In this document: piece by piece, positions 48,072 to 59,600 of the stretch
Layout of the letters: every line of letters starts with the position of its first letter
Position numbering within the stretch: position 1 is the stretch's first letter
NCBI GenBank assembly: GCA_945910005.1
Contig: OX246745.1
Span: forward strand, 39,646,419 to 39,710,418
Reading direction: 5' to 3'
DNA length: 64,000 nt
Origin: Isoperla grammatica
Taxonomy: Eukaryota > Arthropoda > Insecta > Plecoptera > Perlodidae
Notes under the pieces: model-generated
Database searches by the model: none
Seen by the model: the letters and a program-made list of their open reading frames with translations, nothing else
Told to the model about the DNA's origin: nothing
Translations under genes and position numbers: made by a program

Positions 48072-48656
48072 TAGACGGTCAGCTACGCACTTTTGTGGTC
48101 TCACTCGGCCGGACCAACCGAGAGTAGGCTAAAAAAATTCGTAATTTTTACCTGATTACAGCAAAGGCAATCCGGAAATCGAAATCGGTAGCTTTCACTT
48201 TTTATGGCAAAAAACGGCAAAAAACGGTAAATTTATTAAGTACAAGACCAATTGAGTGATTGCGCTGGGGAAGGTGTCAAAAAATTCGATGATTTTTAGA
48301 AATAAAGAAACAATAATGCGAAAATGGAAATCTGCAGAGTTTAGCGTGGAGATCCTAAAAAACGGTAAAAAATGGCACAATTTATTAAACAGACTAACTG
48401 ACCAGTAATAATGAAAGATGTAGGCTAATTTGATATTTTAAGCATAATGTAAAAGAAATAATGTGAAACTCAATATATGTGCCTTTAGGCATTACCGGTG
48501 GATGAAAAAGGGTACCAGAAAGGCACCGCTGTCGTTTAGATCGCTTGACTGACTTTCTGGGAGAGAAGGCAACAAATGCGATTAAAAGTATCGTGCGAAC
48601 ATCTAAACCATTAACGTTTACCTTTCATATCCTAAAGGGCAAAAATGGTCATAAAG

Positions 48657-48698
48657 GTGGTGGTGGTGGTGGGGGGGGGGGGGGGGGTGGGGGGGGGT
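48657..48698. repeat. (GGT)n to poly-G tract
   Basis: GGTGGTGGTGGT passes into about 30 nearly pure G with two T interruptions. G-quadruplex-prone. The Gly-rich frame through it is a by-product. Confidence 0.95.
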
Positions 48699-49253
48699 TT
48701 GGTTATAAGATTATTAGTGCCATTATTTTCGCAAACATAGAATAAATCCAAATACAGTTGGAAACGGCCATAAAAGATAAGTCTCAAATTGTTGGTATAA
48801 TTTTAAGGGCTTGAAGAACGGCAAGAAAGTCACATTTAATTAAATGGAAATACTATTTGCAGGGAAAAATAATTTGGTAGAAAGAAAAATGTATCATTTG
48901 ACATGATTATGAACGCCGTTGGTCAATCTTTACATCAGTTTTATTTACACGAAAACGAAAAAATCAAAATAGGCTTATTGTTTCCAATTATTTAAAAGAT
49001 CAAATACAAGGAAAAAATATATGGACGGCATGTGTTCCATCAATCTAACTCCGTAAGTTCTAGACGGTTTGTGTAGTGTAGTGTGTAAAACACCAGTGTT
49101 CGGCATTTACATTTCTATGGCCTGGCCATGTGTTTGTGTAAACTTGTTGAAAAAGTCATTGTAAACCTACGAGTACGAAGCATCAAATTATGTAGATGTT
49201 AGATCATGATATTACATTATTATACAAGTAAATGAAACACTAATATAAATACA

Positions 49254-49460
49254 ATTTATTAAAACACACATGTGAGATGACGTTAACGACAAATACAGGT
49301 TGTACCTTATTGTGTCCAACTTCGCTATAAACAAGGAAATACATCGGTGACTTTGGAGCCATCCTAGCAAGGAAGCACTCAATAAATTCAAAGATGTTCT
49401 GAAATCATCCATGTTGATTCTGATATTTGCCTGCAGGTGTTCGCACTGTCCAACCACTGA
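49254..49460 (-). pseudogene. Possible decayed coding fragment, family unknown
   Basis: An 81-codon minus frame (49212-49457) opens with VGQCEHLQANIRINMDDFRT. After about 25 codons a shifted frame reads more protein-like (FEFIECFLARMAPKSPMYFL, then VYSEVGHNKVQPVFVVN). The switch suggests a frameshifted relic. I do not recognise the family. It lies inside the inverted-repeat element, downstream of the CXC-like relic on the same strand. Confidence 0.3.
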
Positions 49461-49789
49461 TTCACATATTTTATATTTAAATATCTATCTTTACAGTTGG
49501 TTATCGCTCACTCGTCAATGGGGTTCGGAGGCTATAGGGTTGGCTCAGTCGCTTTAAATAAAAATCCCTCACTGGAAATCAGTCATGCTACTGAGTGGAT
49601 CGACTCAAAATATGAAGTTTTCATTCATTATCCTCTTCGCCTCCTTGTTAAATATTTTCCGTGCTTTGAGAATCAATAGAACAGAAACACTTTCACATAG
49701 TCACATTGGTAACGCAAACACTATATTTCATTTAAATATATTATATCAAGTTTAGTGTAATGAGGGCTTAAATATTATGTATGTGTACT

Positions 49790-50066
49790 TTAGAAATCGG
49801 GGTCACTATTCTTATTGCAGTAGTTTCCTCTTTTAGGTACTGGATGCAAGGTCTCTTCTTGCACCTCTTTGCATTGGTATTCACAGAAATACAAGTCTGT
49901 ATCTAAGCTTCAAATCACTGCACTGACACTTGGCTGTGGAACAGTGTTTGCATTTGCACGATATCAATTCCAACACTTCTTCAGGGGCTGGTTTTGTCAC
50001 AAGCCATCGGATAGCACTACTGAACCATTTTCCAGGCACCAGCCATAGTCAAATGGGAGTGGGATG
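49790..50066 (-). pseudogene. Decayed 3' end of a cysteine-rich (CXC-like) protein gene inside the inverted-repeat element
   Basis: Three consecutive pieces on the minus strand, in different frames, together read like one protein end. First IPLPFDYGWCLENGSVV (from 50066). Then WLVTKPAPEEVLELISCKCK running into HCSTAKCQCSDLKL. Then CEYQCKEVQEETLHPVPKRG running into NYCNKNSDPDF and a TAA at 49790-49792. The PSPxDYGW...NG, PAPEEVLELIxCxCK, CSTxxCxC order is one I recognise from a widespread family of uncharacterised metazoan proteins with a cysteine-rich CXC-like tail, often multi-copy. At least two frameshifts separate the pieces, so it is dead. It lies between the two arms of the element and could be its cargo or a captured host gene. 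The rest of the gene upstream (50066-50270) is not readable. Confidence 0.62.
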
Positions 50067-50272
50067 CTTAAAGATTGAGAGGTGAGAGAATTGAGAGAAT
50101 TTGTTACCTAGCGTTATCATTCTACTGGTCTTGTATAATCTACATAACACATTTCTTGCTGAAAGCCAAATACTTTTGATTTCAACCTTCACAATATCTC
50201 TTCCATGCAATGTTAGCGGTTACTTGGAGTTAATCGGTAACTTAAACTAAATATTAAATGATCCATTTATGC

Positions 50273-50293
50273 CCCCCCCCCCCCTTTTTTCCA
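50273..50293. repeat. Poly-C/poly-T tract
   Basis: About a dozen C followed by six T, at the inner edge of the right arm of the inverted-repeat element. Simple low-complexity tract. Confidence 0.9.
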
Positions 50294-51431
50294 TAATGCC
50301 CATTGCCCAACGCTATTATTTAAAAAATTTGGATAACATTTTCTTCACGATCTCTTAAGATTTCAATTTTTTGCCGCCCTTACTAGCATTATCATTAATT
50401 GGTAATGTAGTTCATAAATTGCCCTTTTTTGCCGTTATTCGTATGTAAAAAGTGAAAGGTACCAATTTCAATTTCCGCATTGTCTTTAATGCAATCAGGT
50501 AATAATTACGATCTTTTAGCCCACTCCCGGCGTGTCTGGCCGAGTAAGACCGTTTGTCTTGGATTTTTGAACAAAGGGGACAGGCTACTGGCTAGTATGC
50601 CTTTTTTATAACTTTTTGTTCTAAAGACCAAGCAAAGCACTGCTGATTTTGATGGTCGCTTTATTTGTCCTGAATTCGTTCTAAAATATCGAGTTCGTGC
50701 CACCAGTCGAAGTGTAATCAACCGATAGGTCTTCTATGTGATACATTGGTGCCCCTTTTTGCCGTTTCTTGGTTTTAAAGGCAGTGATTATTATTTCTAA
50801 CTTCACATTATTTGTTATTGGCTACATTCAGTTTGAAATTCCGAGTTGTTTGACTCCTCTCCCAGTGTTATCGGTCAACTGGTCTTCTAACTGAAATGTG
50901 TGCCGTTTTTGCCGTTTTCATGCTCCCAGTGCCAAACGGTAGCGATTTCCATTTTCGAATTACTTTTAATTAACTTTACATAAAATAACAAATTGTTAGA
51001 CACCTATTTCAGCGTTATCAGTCAACTAGTCTTGTAGTATTTAAATAATTCTTTTTTGTCGTTTTTTGGCGTTTTTTGGCTATAAAAAGTAAAAGCTACC
51101 GATTTCGAGTTCCGGATTGCCCTTGTTGTAATCAGGTAAAAATTACGAATTTTTTGAGCCTACTCTCGGCTGGTCCGGCCGAGTGAGACCATTCTGTTGA
51201 ATTTGGGGGGATAGCTGACCGTCTATGAGGGCTAATCCGAAATTACGGCAACTACCATCCAAAACTGCCAATGGTAACTGAATAACAGATTACGTGATTT
51301 CTCTAATAATAGTAAACAAATAGCACACTTTGCACTGTCACAGTTTCGTGGTGTGGAGATGCTAAATATTCAAATTTAATTAAGTTATGGTTTGTGGCGA
51401 TTTGACGCAACCAAATACATGTATGGAATGG

Positions 51432-51659
51432 AAGAGCGAATGCTGGGATGAGTACAAATCGGCCACAACCGTACATACATAGCACCTACAGTTGGTTTTG
51501 GACAAATAATATGAACAGTGATATATTTATATAGTTTTAAGTAGAGTTTAAAAGAGTTTACATGGAAATACTTTACATTTATGTCCGTACAACATGTTTA
51601 CGCCGGCTTTGACCGAGTTTGTATGAATTGCAACAATAAAATATTAATAAAAATAATAA
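51432..51659 (+). mobile_element. Second 3' end of the R4/Dong-like LINE (strongly 5'-truncated)
   Basis: Starting at AAGAGCGAATGCTGGGA this follows the 3' untranslated region at 42664-42880 in order: GAGTACAAATCGGCCAC, ACCGTACATA, CATGGAAATACTT, GTCCGTACAACATGTTTA, TTTGACCGAGTTTGTATG and TTGCAACAATAAAAT, then an AAT-like tail to about 51659. It carries only the last ~225 bp, typical of aborted target-primed reverse transcription. It lies just outside the inverted-repeat element. Differences from the 42.7-kb copy show that the two are independent insertions. Confidence 0.88.
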
Positions 51660-52300
51660 TTCTTGTTAGTAGTAGTAAATTCTTAGTATTATGATTGCAG
51701 TAATAATCATTTTCCCCCTAGAAAACTGTGCTGTACAGGGCACACTATATTTTAGCTGACATAGCCCTTACAGGTGACTAACTAGATACACAAGAGTTTA
51801 GTTTGGTTTAGTTTAGTTTGGTTTAGTTAACTTATAGTTTATTCTTTCAAACATAACAAATGTACAACAAAATTACTTTGAAAGAAGCCCACGTAGGGAA
51901 AACACTCTGTGTATGGGCACACCATAGTAACAAAAAGTGCTAGTAATTATAATATAAATCATTATATAAAATAAAAAAATACATTGTACATTATTACATT
52001 ATTACATTCTACAAAAACTATGTAACACAAGTGTAAAACTAGGGGTATTTGTATAATTTAAAAATTGTTCGAGGAACATTAGTAGTATTCCTAGTAGGCC
52101 TACACCACGTGATACGCGATTGCCGTTGAGCAGAGTCGAAGTGGCGACCTCCGAGCTACTAAGTCACGCGTGAGAGTTGACTCACCAGTATTGCACTGAA
52201 ATGAAAACTGTCTCAGCAGCAACAGTGTTCGTGAGCGTTGAGAGTTGCTCACTTGCTGCTGTTTTCTGTTTCGTTTCCTACATAACGGAACACCTCGTTT
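51660..52300. other. Non-array DNA; possible antisense LINE end, no gene
   Basis: A run of GTTTAGTTT/GGTTTAGTT words at about 51797-51830, followed by AACTTATAGTTTATTCTTTC and an AT-rich tail, resembles the antisense 3' end of a LINE with short terminal repeats, but I see no coding part. The plus frame 52177-52770 has a hydrophobic start and then runs into the satellite, so I do not call it a gene. Confidence 0.45.
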
Positions 52301-52859
52301 CGTTCGTTCACGCAAGAGCCACGACTGTCCTGATAGAGCTGAGCTGGGCAGGGCTGTCCAAGCAGGCCGGGCACAGCCCGCATGGTTCACGCAAGACTGT
52401 CCTGATAGAGCCAGGCAGGGCTGTCCAAGCAGGCCGGGCACAGCCCGCATGGTTCACGCAAGACTGTCCTAATAGAGCCAGGCAGGGCTGTCCAAGCAGG
52501 CCGGGCACAGCGCCTCACAGCCCGCATGGTTCACGCAAGACTGTCATGATAGAGCCAGGCAGGGCTGTCCAAGCAGGCCGGGCACAGCCCGCATGGTTCA
52601 CGCAAGACTGTCCTGATAGAGCCAGGCAGGGCTGTCCAAGCAGGCCGGGCACAGCGCCTCACAGCCCGCATGGTTCACGCAAGACTGTCCTGATAGAGCC
52701 AGGCAGGGCTGTCCAAGCAGGCCGGGCACAGCGCCTCACAGCCCGCATGGTTCACGCAAGACTGTCCTGATAGAGCCAGGCAGGGCTGTCCAAGCAGGCC
52801 GGGCACAGCCCGCATGGTTCACGCAAGACTGTCCTGATAGAGCCAGGCAGGGCTGTCCC

Positions 52860-54349
52860 AGCAGGCCGGGCACAGCGCCTCACAGCCCGCATGGTTCACG
52901 CAAGACTGTCCTGATAGAGCCAGGCAGGGCTGTCCAAGCAGGCCGGGCACAGCGCCTCACAGCCCGCATGGTTCACGCAAGACTGTCCTGATAGAGCCAG
53001 GCAGGGCTGTCCAAGCAGGCCGGGCACAGCGCCTCACAGCCAGCATGGTTCACGCAAGACTGTCCTGATAGAGCCAGGCAGGGCTGTCCAAGCAGGCCGG
53101 GCACAGCGCCTCACAGCCAGCATGGTTCACGCAAGACTGTCCTGATAGAGCCAGGCAGGGCAGGGCTGTCCAAGCAGGCCGGGCACAGCGCCTCACAGCC
53201 CGCATGGTTCACGCAAGACTGTCCTGATAGAGCCAGGCAGGGCTGTCCAAGCAGGCCGGGCACAGCGCCTCACAGCCCGCATGGTTCACGCAAGACTGTC
53301 CTGATAGAGCCAGGCAGGGCTGTCCAAGCAGGCCGGGCACAGCCCGCATGGTTCACGCAAGACTGTCCTGATAGAGCCAGGCAGGGCTGTCCAAGCAGGC
53401 CGGGCACAGCCCGCATGGTTCACGCAAGACTGTCCTGATAGAGCCAGGCAGGGCTGTCCAAGCAGGCCGGGCACAGCCCGCATGGTTCACGCAAGACTGT
53501 CCTGATAGAGCCAGGCAGGGCTGTCCAAGCAGGCCGGGCACAGCCCGCATGGTTCACGCAAGACTGTCCTGATAGAGCCAGGCAGGGCTGTCCAAGCAGG
53601 CCGGGCACAGCGCCTCACAGCCCGCATGGTTCACGCAAGACTGTCCTGATAGAGCCAGGCAGGGCTGTCCAAGCAGGCCGGGCACAGCGCCTCACAGCCC
53701 GCATGGTTCACGCAAGACTGTCCTGATAGAGCCAGGCAGGGCTGTCCAAGCAGGCCGGGCACAGCGCCTCACAGCCCGCATGGTTCACGCAAGACTGTCC
53801 TGATAGAGCCAGGCAGGGCTGTCCAAGCAGGCCGGGCACAGCGCCTCACAGCCCGCATGGTTCACGCAAGACTGTCCTGATAGAGCCAGGCAGGGCTGTC
53901 CAAGCAGGCCGGGCACAGCGCCTCACAGCCAGCATGGTTCACGCAAGACTGTCCTGATAGAGCCAGGCAGGGCTGTCCAAGCAGGCCGGGCACAGCGCCT
54001 CACAGCCAGCATGGTTCACGCAAGACTGTCCTGATAGAGCCAGGCAGGGCAGGGCTGTCCAAGCAGGCCGGGCACAGCGCCTCACAGCCCGCATGGTTCA
54101 CGCAAGACTGTCCTGATAGAGCCAGGCAGGGCTGTCCAAGCAGGCCGGGCACAGCGCCTCACAGCCCGCATGGTTCACGCAAGACTGTCCTGATAGAGCC
54201 AGGCAGGGCTGTCCAAGCAGGCCGGGCACAGCCCGCATGGTTCACGCAAGACTGTCCTGATAGAGCCAGGCAGGGCTGTCCAAGCAGGCCGGGCACAGCC
54301 CGCATGGTTCACGCAAGACTGTCCTGATAGAGCCAGGCAGGGCTGTCCC
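52860..54349. repeat. Internal segmental duplication of the right array, offset 890 bp
   Basis: 52860-53459 and 53750-54349 match unit for unit. They include two AGCCAGCATGG units (53037 and 53114; 53927 and 54004) and the CAGGGCAGGG unit after them (53151; 54041). Homology ends at a TGTCCCAGC variant present in only one copy on each side. Confidence 0.85.
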
Positions 54350-54670
54350 AGCAGGCCGGGCACAGCGCCTCACAGCCCGCATGGTTCACGCAAGACTGTC
54401 CTGATAGAGCCAGGCAGGGCTGTCCAAGCAGGCCGGGCACAGCCCGCATGGTTCACGCAAGACTGTCCTGATAGAGCCAGGCAGGGCTGTCCAAGCAGGC
54501 CGGGCACAGCGCCTCACAGCCCGCATGGTTCACGCAAGACTGTCCTGATAGAGCCAGGCAGGGCTGTCCAAGCAGGCCGGGCACAGCGCCTCACAGCCCG
54601 CATGGTTCACGCAAGACTGTCCTGATAGAGCCAGGCAGGGCTGTCCAAGCAGGCCGGGCACAGCGCCTCA

Positions 54671-56684
54671 CAGCCCGCATGGTTCACGCAAGACTGTCCT
54701 GATAGAGCCAGGCAGGGCTGTCCAAGCAGGCCGGGCACAGCGCCTCACAGCCCGCATGGTTCACGCAAGACTGTCCTGATAGAGCCAGGCAGGGCTGTCC
54801 AAGCAGGCCGGGCACAGCGCCTCACAGCCCGCATGGTTCACGTAAGACTGTTCTGATAGAGCCAGGCAGGGCAGGGCTGTCCAAGCAGGCCGGGCACAGC
54901 CCGCATGGTTCACGCAAGACTGTCCTGATAGAGCCAGGCAGGGCTGTCCAAGCAGGCCGGGCACAGCCCGCATGGTTCACGCAAGACTGTCCTGATAGAG
55001 CCAGGCAGGGCTGTCCAAGCAGGCCGGGCACAGCGCCTCACAGCCCGCATGGTTCACGCAAGACTGTCCTGATAGAGCCAGGCAGGGCTGTCCAAGCAGG
55101 CCGGGCACAGCCCGCATGGTTCACGCAAGACTGTCCTGATAGAGCCAGGCAGGGCTGTCCAAGCAGGCCGGGCACAGCACCTCACAGCCCGCATGGTTCA
55201 CGCAAGACTGTCCTGATAGAGCTGAGCCAGGCAGGGCTGTCCAAGCAGGCCGGGCACAGCCCGCAGGGTTCACGCAAGACTGTCCTGATAGAGCCAGGCA
55301 GGGCTGTCCAAGCAGGCCGGGCACAGCGCCTCACAGCCCGCATGGTTCACGCAAGACTGTCCTGATAGAGCCAGGCAGGGCTGTCCAAGCAGGCCGGGCA
55401 CAGCCCGCATGGTTCACGCAAGACTGTCCTGATAGAGCCAGGCAGGGCTGTCCAAGCAGGCCGGGCACAGCCCGCATGGTTCACGCAAGACTGTCCTGAT
55501 AGAGCCAGGCAGGGCTGTCCAAGCAGGCCGGGCACAGCCCGCATGGTTCACGCAAGACTGTCCTGATAGAGCCAGGCAGGGCTGTCCAAGCAGGCCGGGC
55601 ACAGCCCGCATGGTTCACGCAAGACTGTCCTGATAGAGCCAGGCAGGGCTGTCCAAGCAGGCCGGGCACAGCGCCTCACAGCCCGCATGGTTCACGCAAG
55701 ACTGTCCTGATAGAGCCAGGCAGGGCAGGGCTGTCCAAGCAGGCCGGGCACAGCCCGCATGGTTCACGCAAGACTGTCCTGATAGAGCCAGGCAGGGCTG
55801 TCCAAGCAGGCCGGGCACAGCGCCTCACAGCCCGCATGGTTCACGCAAGACTGTCCTGATAGAGCCAGGCAGGGCTGTCCAAGCAGGCCGGGCACAGCGC
55901 CTCACAGCCCGCATGGTTCACGTAAGACTGTTCTGATAGAGCCAGGCAGGGCAGGGCTGTCCAAGCAGGCCGGGCACAGCCCGCATGGTTCACGCAAGAC
56001 TGTCCTGATAGAGCCAGGCAGGGCTGTCCAAGCAGGCCGGGCACAGCCCGCATGGTTCACGCAAGACTGTCCTGATAGAGCCAGGCAGGGCTGTCCAAGC
56101 AGGCCGGGCACAGCGCCTCACAGCCCGCATGGTTCACGCAAGACTGTCCTGATAGAGCCAGGCAGGGCTGTCCAAGCAGGCCGGGCACAGCCCGCATGGT
56201 TCACGCAAGACTGTCCTGATAGAGCCAGGCAGGGCTGTCCAAGCAGGCCGGGCACAGCACCTCACAGCCCGCATGGTTCACGCAAGACTGTCCTGATAGA
56301 GCTGAGCCAGGCAGGGCTGTCCAAGCAGGCCGGGCACAGCCCGCAGGGTTCACGCAAGACTGTCCTGATAGAGCCAGGCAGGGCTGTCCAAGCAGGCCGG
56401 GCACAGCGCCTCACAGCCCGCATGGTTCACGCAAGACTGTCCTGATAGAGCCAGGCAGGGCTGTCCAAGCAGGCCGGGCACAGCCCGCATGGTTCACGCA
56501 AGACTGTCCTGATAGAGCCAGGCAGGGCTGTCCAAGCAGGCCGGGCACAGCCCGCATGGTTCACGCAAGACTGTCCTGATAGAGCCAGGCAGGGCTGTCC
56601 AAGCAGGCCGGGCACAGCCCGCATGGTTCACGCAAGACTGTCCTGATAGAGCCAGGCAGGGCTGTCCAAGCAGGCCGGGCACAG
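54671..56684. repeat. Internal segmental duplication of the right array, offset 1080 bp, ~934 bp identical
   Basis: 54671-55604 and 55751-56684 are identical by line-by-line reading. Shared rare markers lie exactly 1080 bp apart: CGTAAGACTGTTCTG (54840; 55920), GCACCTCACAG, GAGCTGAGCCAGG (55218; 56298) and CCGCAGGGTTC (55261; 56341). This is a recent multi-unit duplication. Confidence 0.93.
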
Positions 56685-59600
56685 CGCCTCACAGCCCGCA
56701 TGGTTCACGCAAGACTGTCCTGATAGAGCCAGGCAGGGCTGTCCAAGCAGGCCGGGCACAGCCCGCATGGTTCACGCAAGACTGTCCTGATAGAGCCAGG
56801 CAGGGCTGTCCAAGCAGGCCGGGCACAGCGCCTCACAGCCCGCATGGTTCACGCAAGACTGTCCTGATAGAGCCAGGCAGGGCTGTCCAAGCAGGCCGGG
56901 CACAGCGCCTCACAGCCCGCATGGTTCACGCAAGACTGTCCTGATAGAGCCAGGCAGGGCTGTCCAAGCAGGCCGGGCACAGCGCCACACAGCCCGCATG
57001 GTTCACGCAAGACTGTCCTGATAGAGCCAGGCAGGGCTGTCCAAGCAGGCCGGGCACAGCGCCTCACAGCCCGCATGGTTCACGCAAGACTGTCCTGATA
57101 GAGCCAGGCAGGGCTGTCCAAGCAGGCCGGGCACAGCCCGCATGGTTCACGCAAGACTGTCCTGATAGAGCCAGGCAGGGCAGGGCTGTCCAAGCAGGCC
57201 GGGCACAGCGCCTCACAGCCCGCATGGTTCACGCAAGACTGTCCTGATAGAGCCAGGCAGGGCTGTCCAAGCAGGCCGGGCACAGCGCCTCACAGCCCGC
57301 ATGGTTCACGCAAGACTGTCCTGATAGAGCCAGGCAGGGCAGGGCTGTCCAAGCAGGCCTGGCACAGCCCGCATGGTTCACGCAAGACTGTCCTGATAGA
57401 GCCAGGCAGGGCTGTCCAAGCAGGCCGGGCACAGCGCCTCACAGCCCGCATGGTTCACGCAAGACTGTCCTGATAGAGCCAGGCAGGGCTGTCCAAGCAG
57501 GCCGGGCACAGCGCCTCACAGCCCGCATGGTTCACGCAAGACTGTCCTGATAGTGCCAGGCAGGGCTGTCCAAGCAGGCCGGGCACAGCGCCTCACAGCC
57601 CGCATGGTTCACGCAAGACTGTCCTGATAGAGCCAGGCAGGGCTGTCCAAGCAGGCCGGGCACAGCGCCTCACAGCCCGCATGGTTCACGCAAGACTGTC
57701 CTGATAGAGCCAGGCAGGGCTGTCCAAGCAGGCCGGGCACAGCGCCTCACAGCCCGCATGGTTCACGCAAGACTGTCCTGATAGAGCCAGGCAGGGCAGG
57801 GCTGTCCAAGCAGGCCTGGCACAGCCCGCATGGTTCACGCAAGACTGTCCTGATAGAGCCAGGCAGGGCTGTCCAAGCAGGCCGGGCACAGCGCCTCACA
57901 GCCCGCATGGTTCACGCAAGACTGTCCTGATAGAGCCAGGCAGGGCTGTCCAAGCAGGCCGGGCACAGCGCCTCACAGCCCGCATGGTTCACGCAAGACT
58001 GTCATGATAGAGCCAGGCAGGGCTGTCCAAGCAGGCCGGGCAAGCGCCTCACAGCCCGCATGGTTCACGCAAGACTGTCCTGATAGAGCCAGGCAGGGCT
58101 GTCCAAGCAGGCCGGGCACAGCCCGCATGGTTCACGCAAGACTGTCCTGATAGAGCCAGGCAGGGCTGTCCAAGCAGGCCGGGCACAGCGCCTCACAGCC
58201 CGCATGGTTCACGCAAGACTGTCCTGATAGAGCCAGGCAGGGCAGGGCTGTCCAAGCAGGCCGGGCACAGCGCCTCACAGCCCGCATGGTTCACGCAAGA
58301 CTGTCCTGATAGAGCCAGGCAGGGCTGTCCAAGCAGGCCGGGCACAGCCCGCATGGTTCACGCAAGACTGTCCTGATAGAGCCAGGCAGGGCTGTCCAAG
58401 CAGGCCGGGCACAGCACCTCACAGCCCGCATGGTTCACGCAAGACTGTCCTGATAGAGCCAGGCAGGGCTGTCCAAGCAGGCCGGGCACAGCCCGCATGG
58501 TTCACGCAAGACTGTCATGATAGAGCCAGGCAGGGCTGTCCAAGCAGGCCGGGCACAGCGCCTCACAGCCCGCATGGTTCACGCAAGACTGTCCTGATAG
58601 AGCCAGGCAGGGCTGTCCAAGCAGGCCGGGCACAGCGCCTCACAGCCCGCATGGTTCACGCAAGACTGTCCTGATAGAGCCAGGCAGGGCTGTCCAAGCA
58701 GGCCGGGCACAGCCCGCATGGTTCACGCAAGACTGTCCTGATAGAGCCAGGCAGGGCTGTCCAAGCAGGCCGGGCACAGCGCCTCACAGCCAGCATGGTT
58801 CACGAAAGACTGTCCTGATAGAGCCAGGCAGGGCTGTCCAAGCAGGCCGGGCACAGCCCGCATGGTTCACGCAAGACTGTCCTGATAGAGCCAGGCAGGG
58901 CTGTCCCAGCAGGCCGGGCACAGCGCCTCACAGCCCGCATGGTTCACGCAAGACTGTCCTGATAGAGCCAGGCAGGGCAGGGCTGTCCAAGCAGGCCGGG
59001 CACAGCGCCTCACAGCCCGCATGGTTCACGCAAGACTGTCCTGATAGAGCCAGGCAGGGCTGTCCAAGCAGGCCGGGCACAGCCCGCATGGTTCACGCAA
59101 GACTGTCCTGATAGAGCCAGGCAGGGCTGTCCAAGCAGGCCGGGCACAGCGCCTCACAGCCCGCATGGTTCACGCAAGACTGTCCTGATAGAGCCAGGCA
59201 GGGCTGTCCAAGCAGGCCGGGCACAGCGCCTCACAGCCCGCATGGTTCACGCAAGACTGTCCTGATAGAGCCAGGCAGGGCTGTCCAAGCAGGCCGGGCA
59301 CAGCCCGCATGGTTCACGCAAGACTGTCCTGATAGAGCCAGGCAGGGCTGTCCAAGCAGGCCGGGCACAGCGCCTCACAGCCCGCATGGTTCACGCAAGA
59401 CTGTCCTGATAGAGCCAGGCAGGGCTGTCCAAGCAGGCCGGGCACAGCCCGCATGGTTCACGCAAGACTGTCCTGATAGTGCCAGGCAGGGCTGTCCAAG
59501 CAGGCCGGGCACAGCGCCTCACAGCCCGCATGGTTCACGCAAGACTGTCATGATAGAGCCAGGCAGGGCTGTCCAAGCAGGCCGGGCACAGCGCCTCACA

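Larger units (their letters stand above)
48072..51225. mobile_element. ~3.15-kb inverted-repeat element with modular arms
   Basis: TAGACGGTCAGCTA at 48072 and its reverse complement ending 51225 mark the outer ends. From there inward both arms share GGTCTCACTCGGCCGGACCA, CCGAGAGTAGGCT, AAAAATTCGTAATTTTTACC, TGATTACA, GGCAATCCGGAA, TCGAAATCGGTAGCTTT and ACTTTTTAT, followed by AAAAACGGCAAAAAACGG modules. On the left the modules run to about 48500. On the right they run from about 51200 back to about 50400 and include a second internal copy of the CACTCGGCC...GAGTAGGCT block (about 50515-50600). AAAACGG-type words plus an AAGACCAGTTGACTGATAACG-like phrase recur about every 120-200 bp. This is a transposon with long repeat-bearing terminal arms; the superfamily is not identified and no clear target duplication was found. 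Confidence 0.75.

Noticed and set aside
52177..52770. 197-codon frame with a hydrophobic, signal-like start
   Set aside because: After about 45 residues it is the right-hand satellite in translation. Nothing supports a gene.
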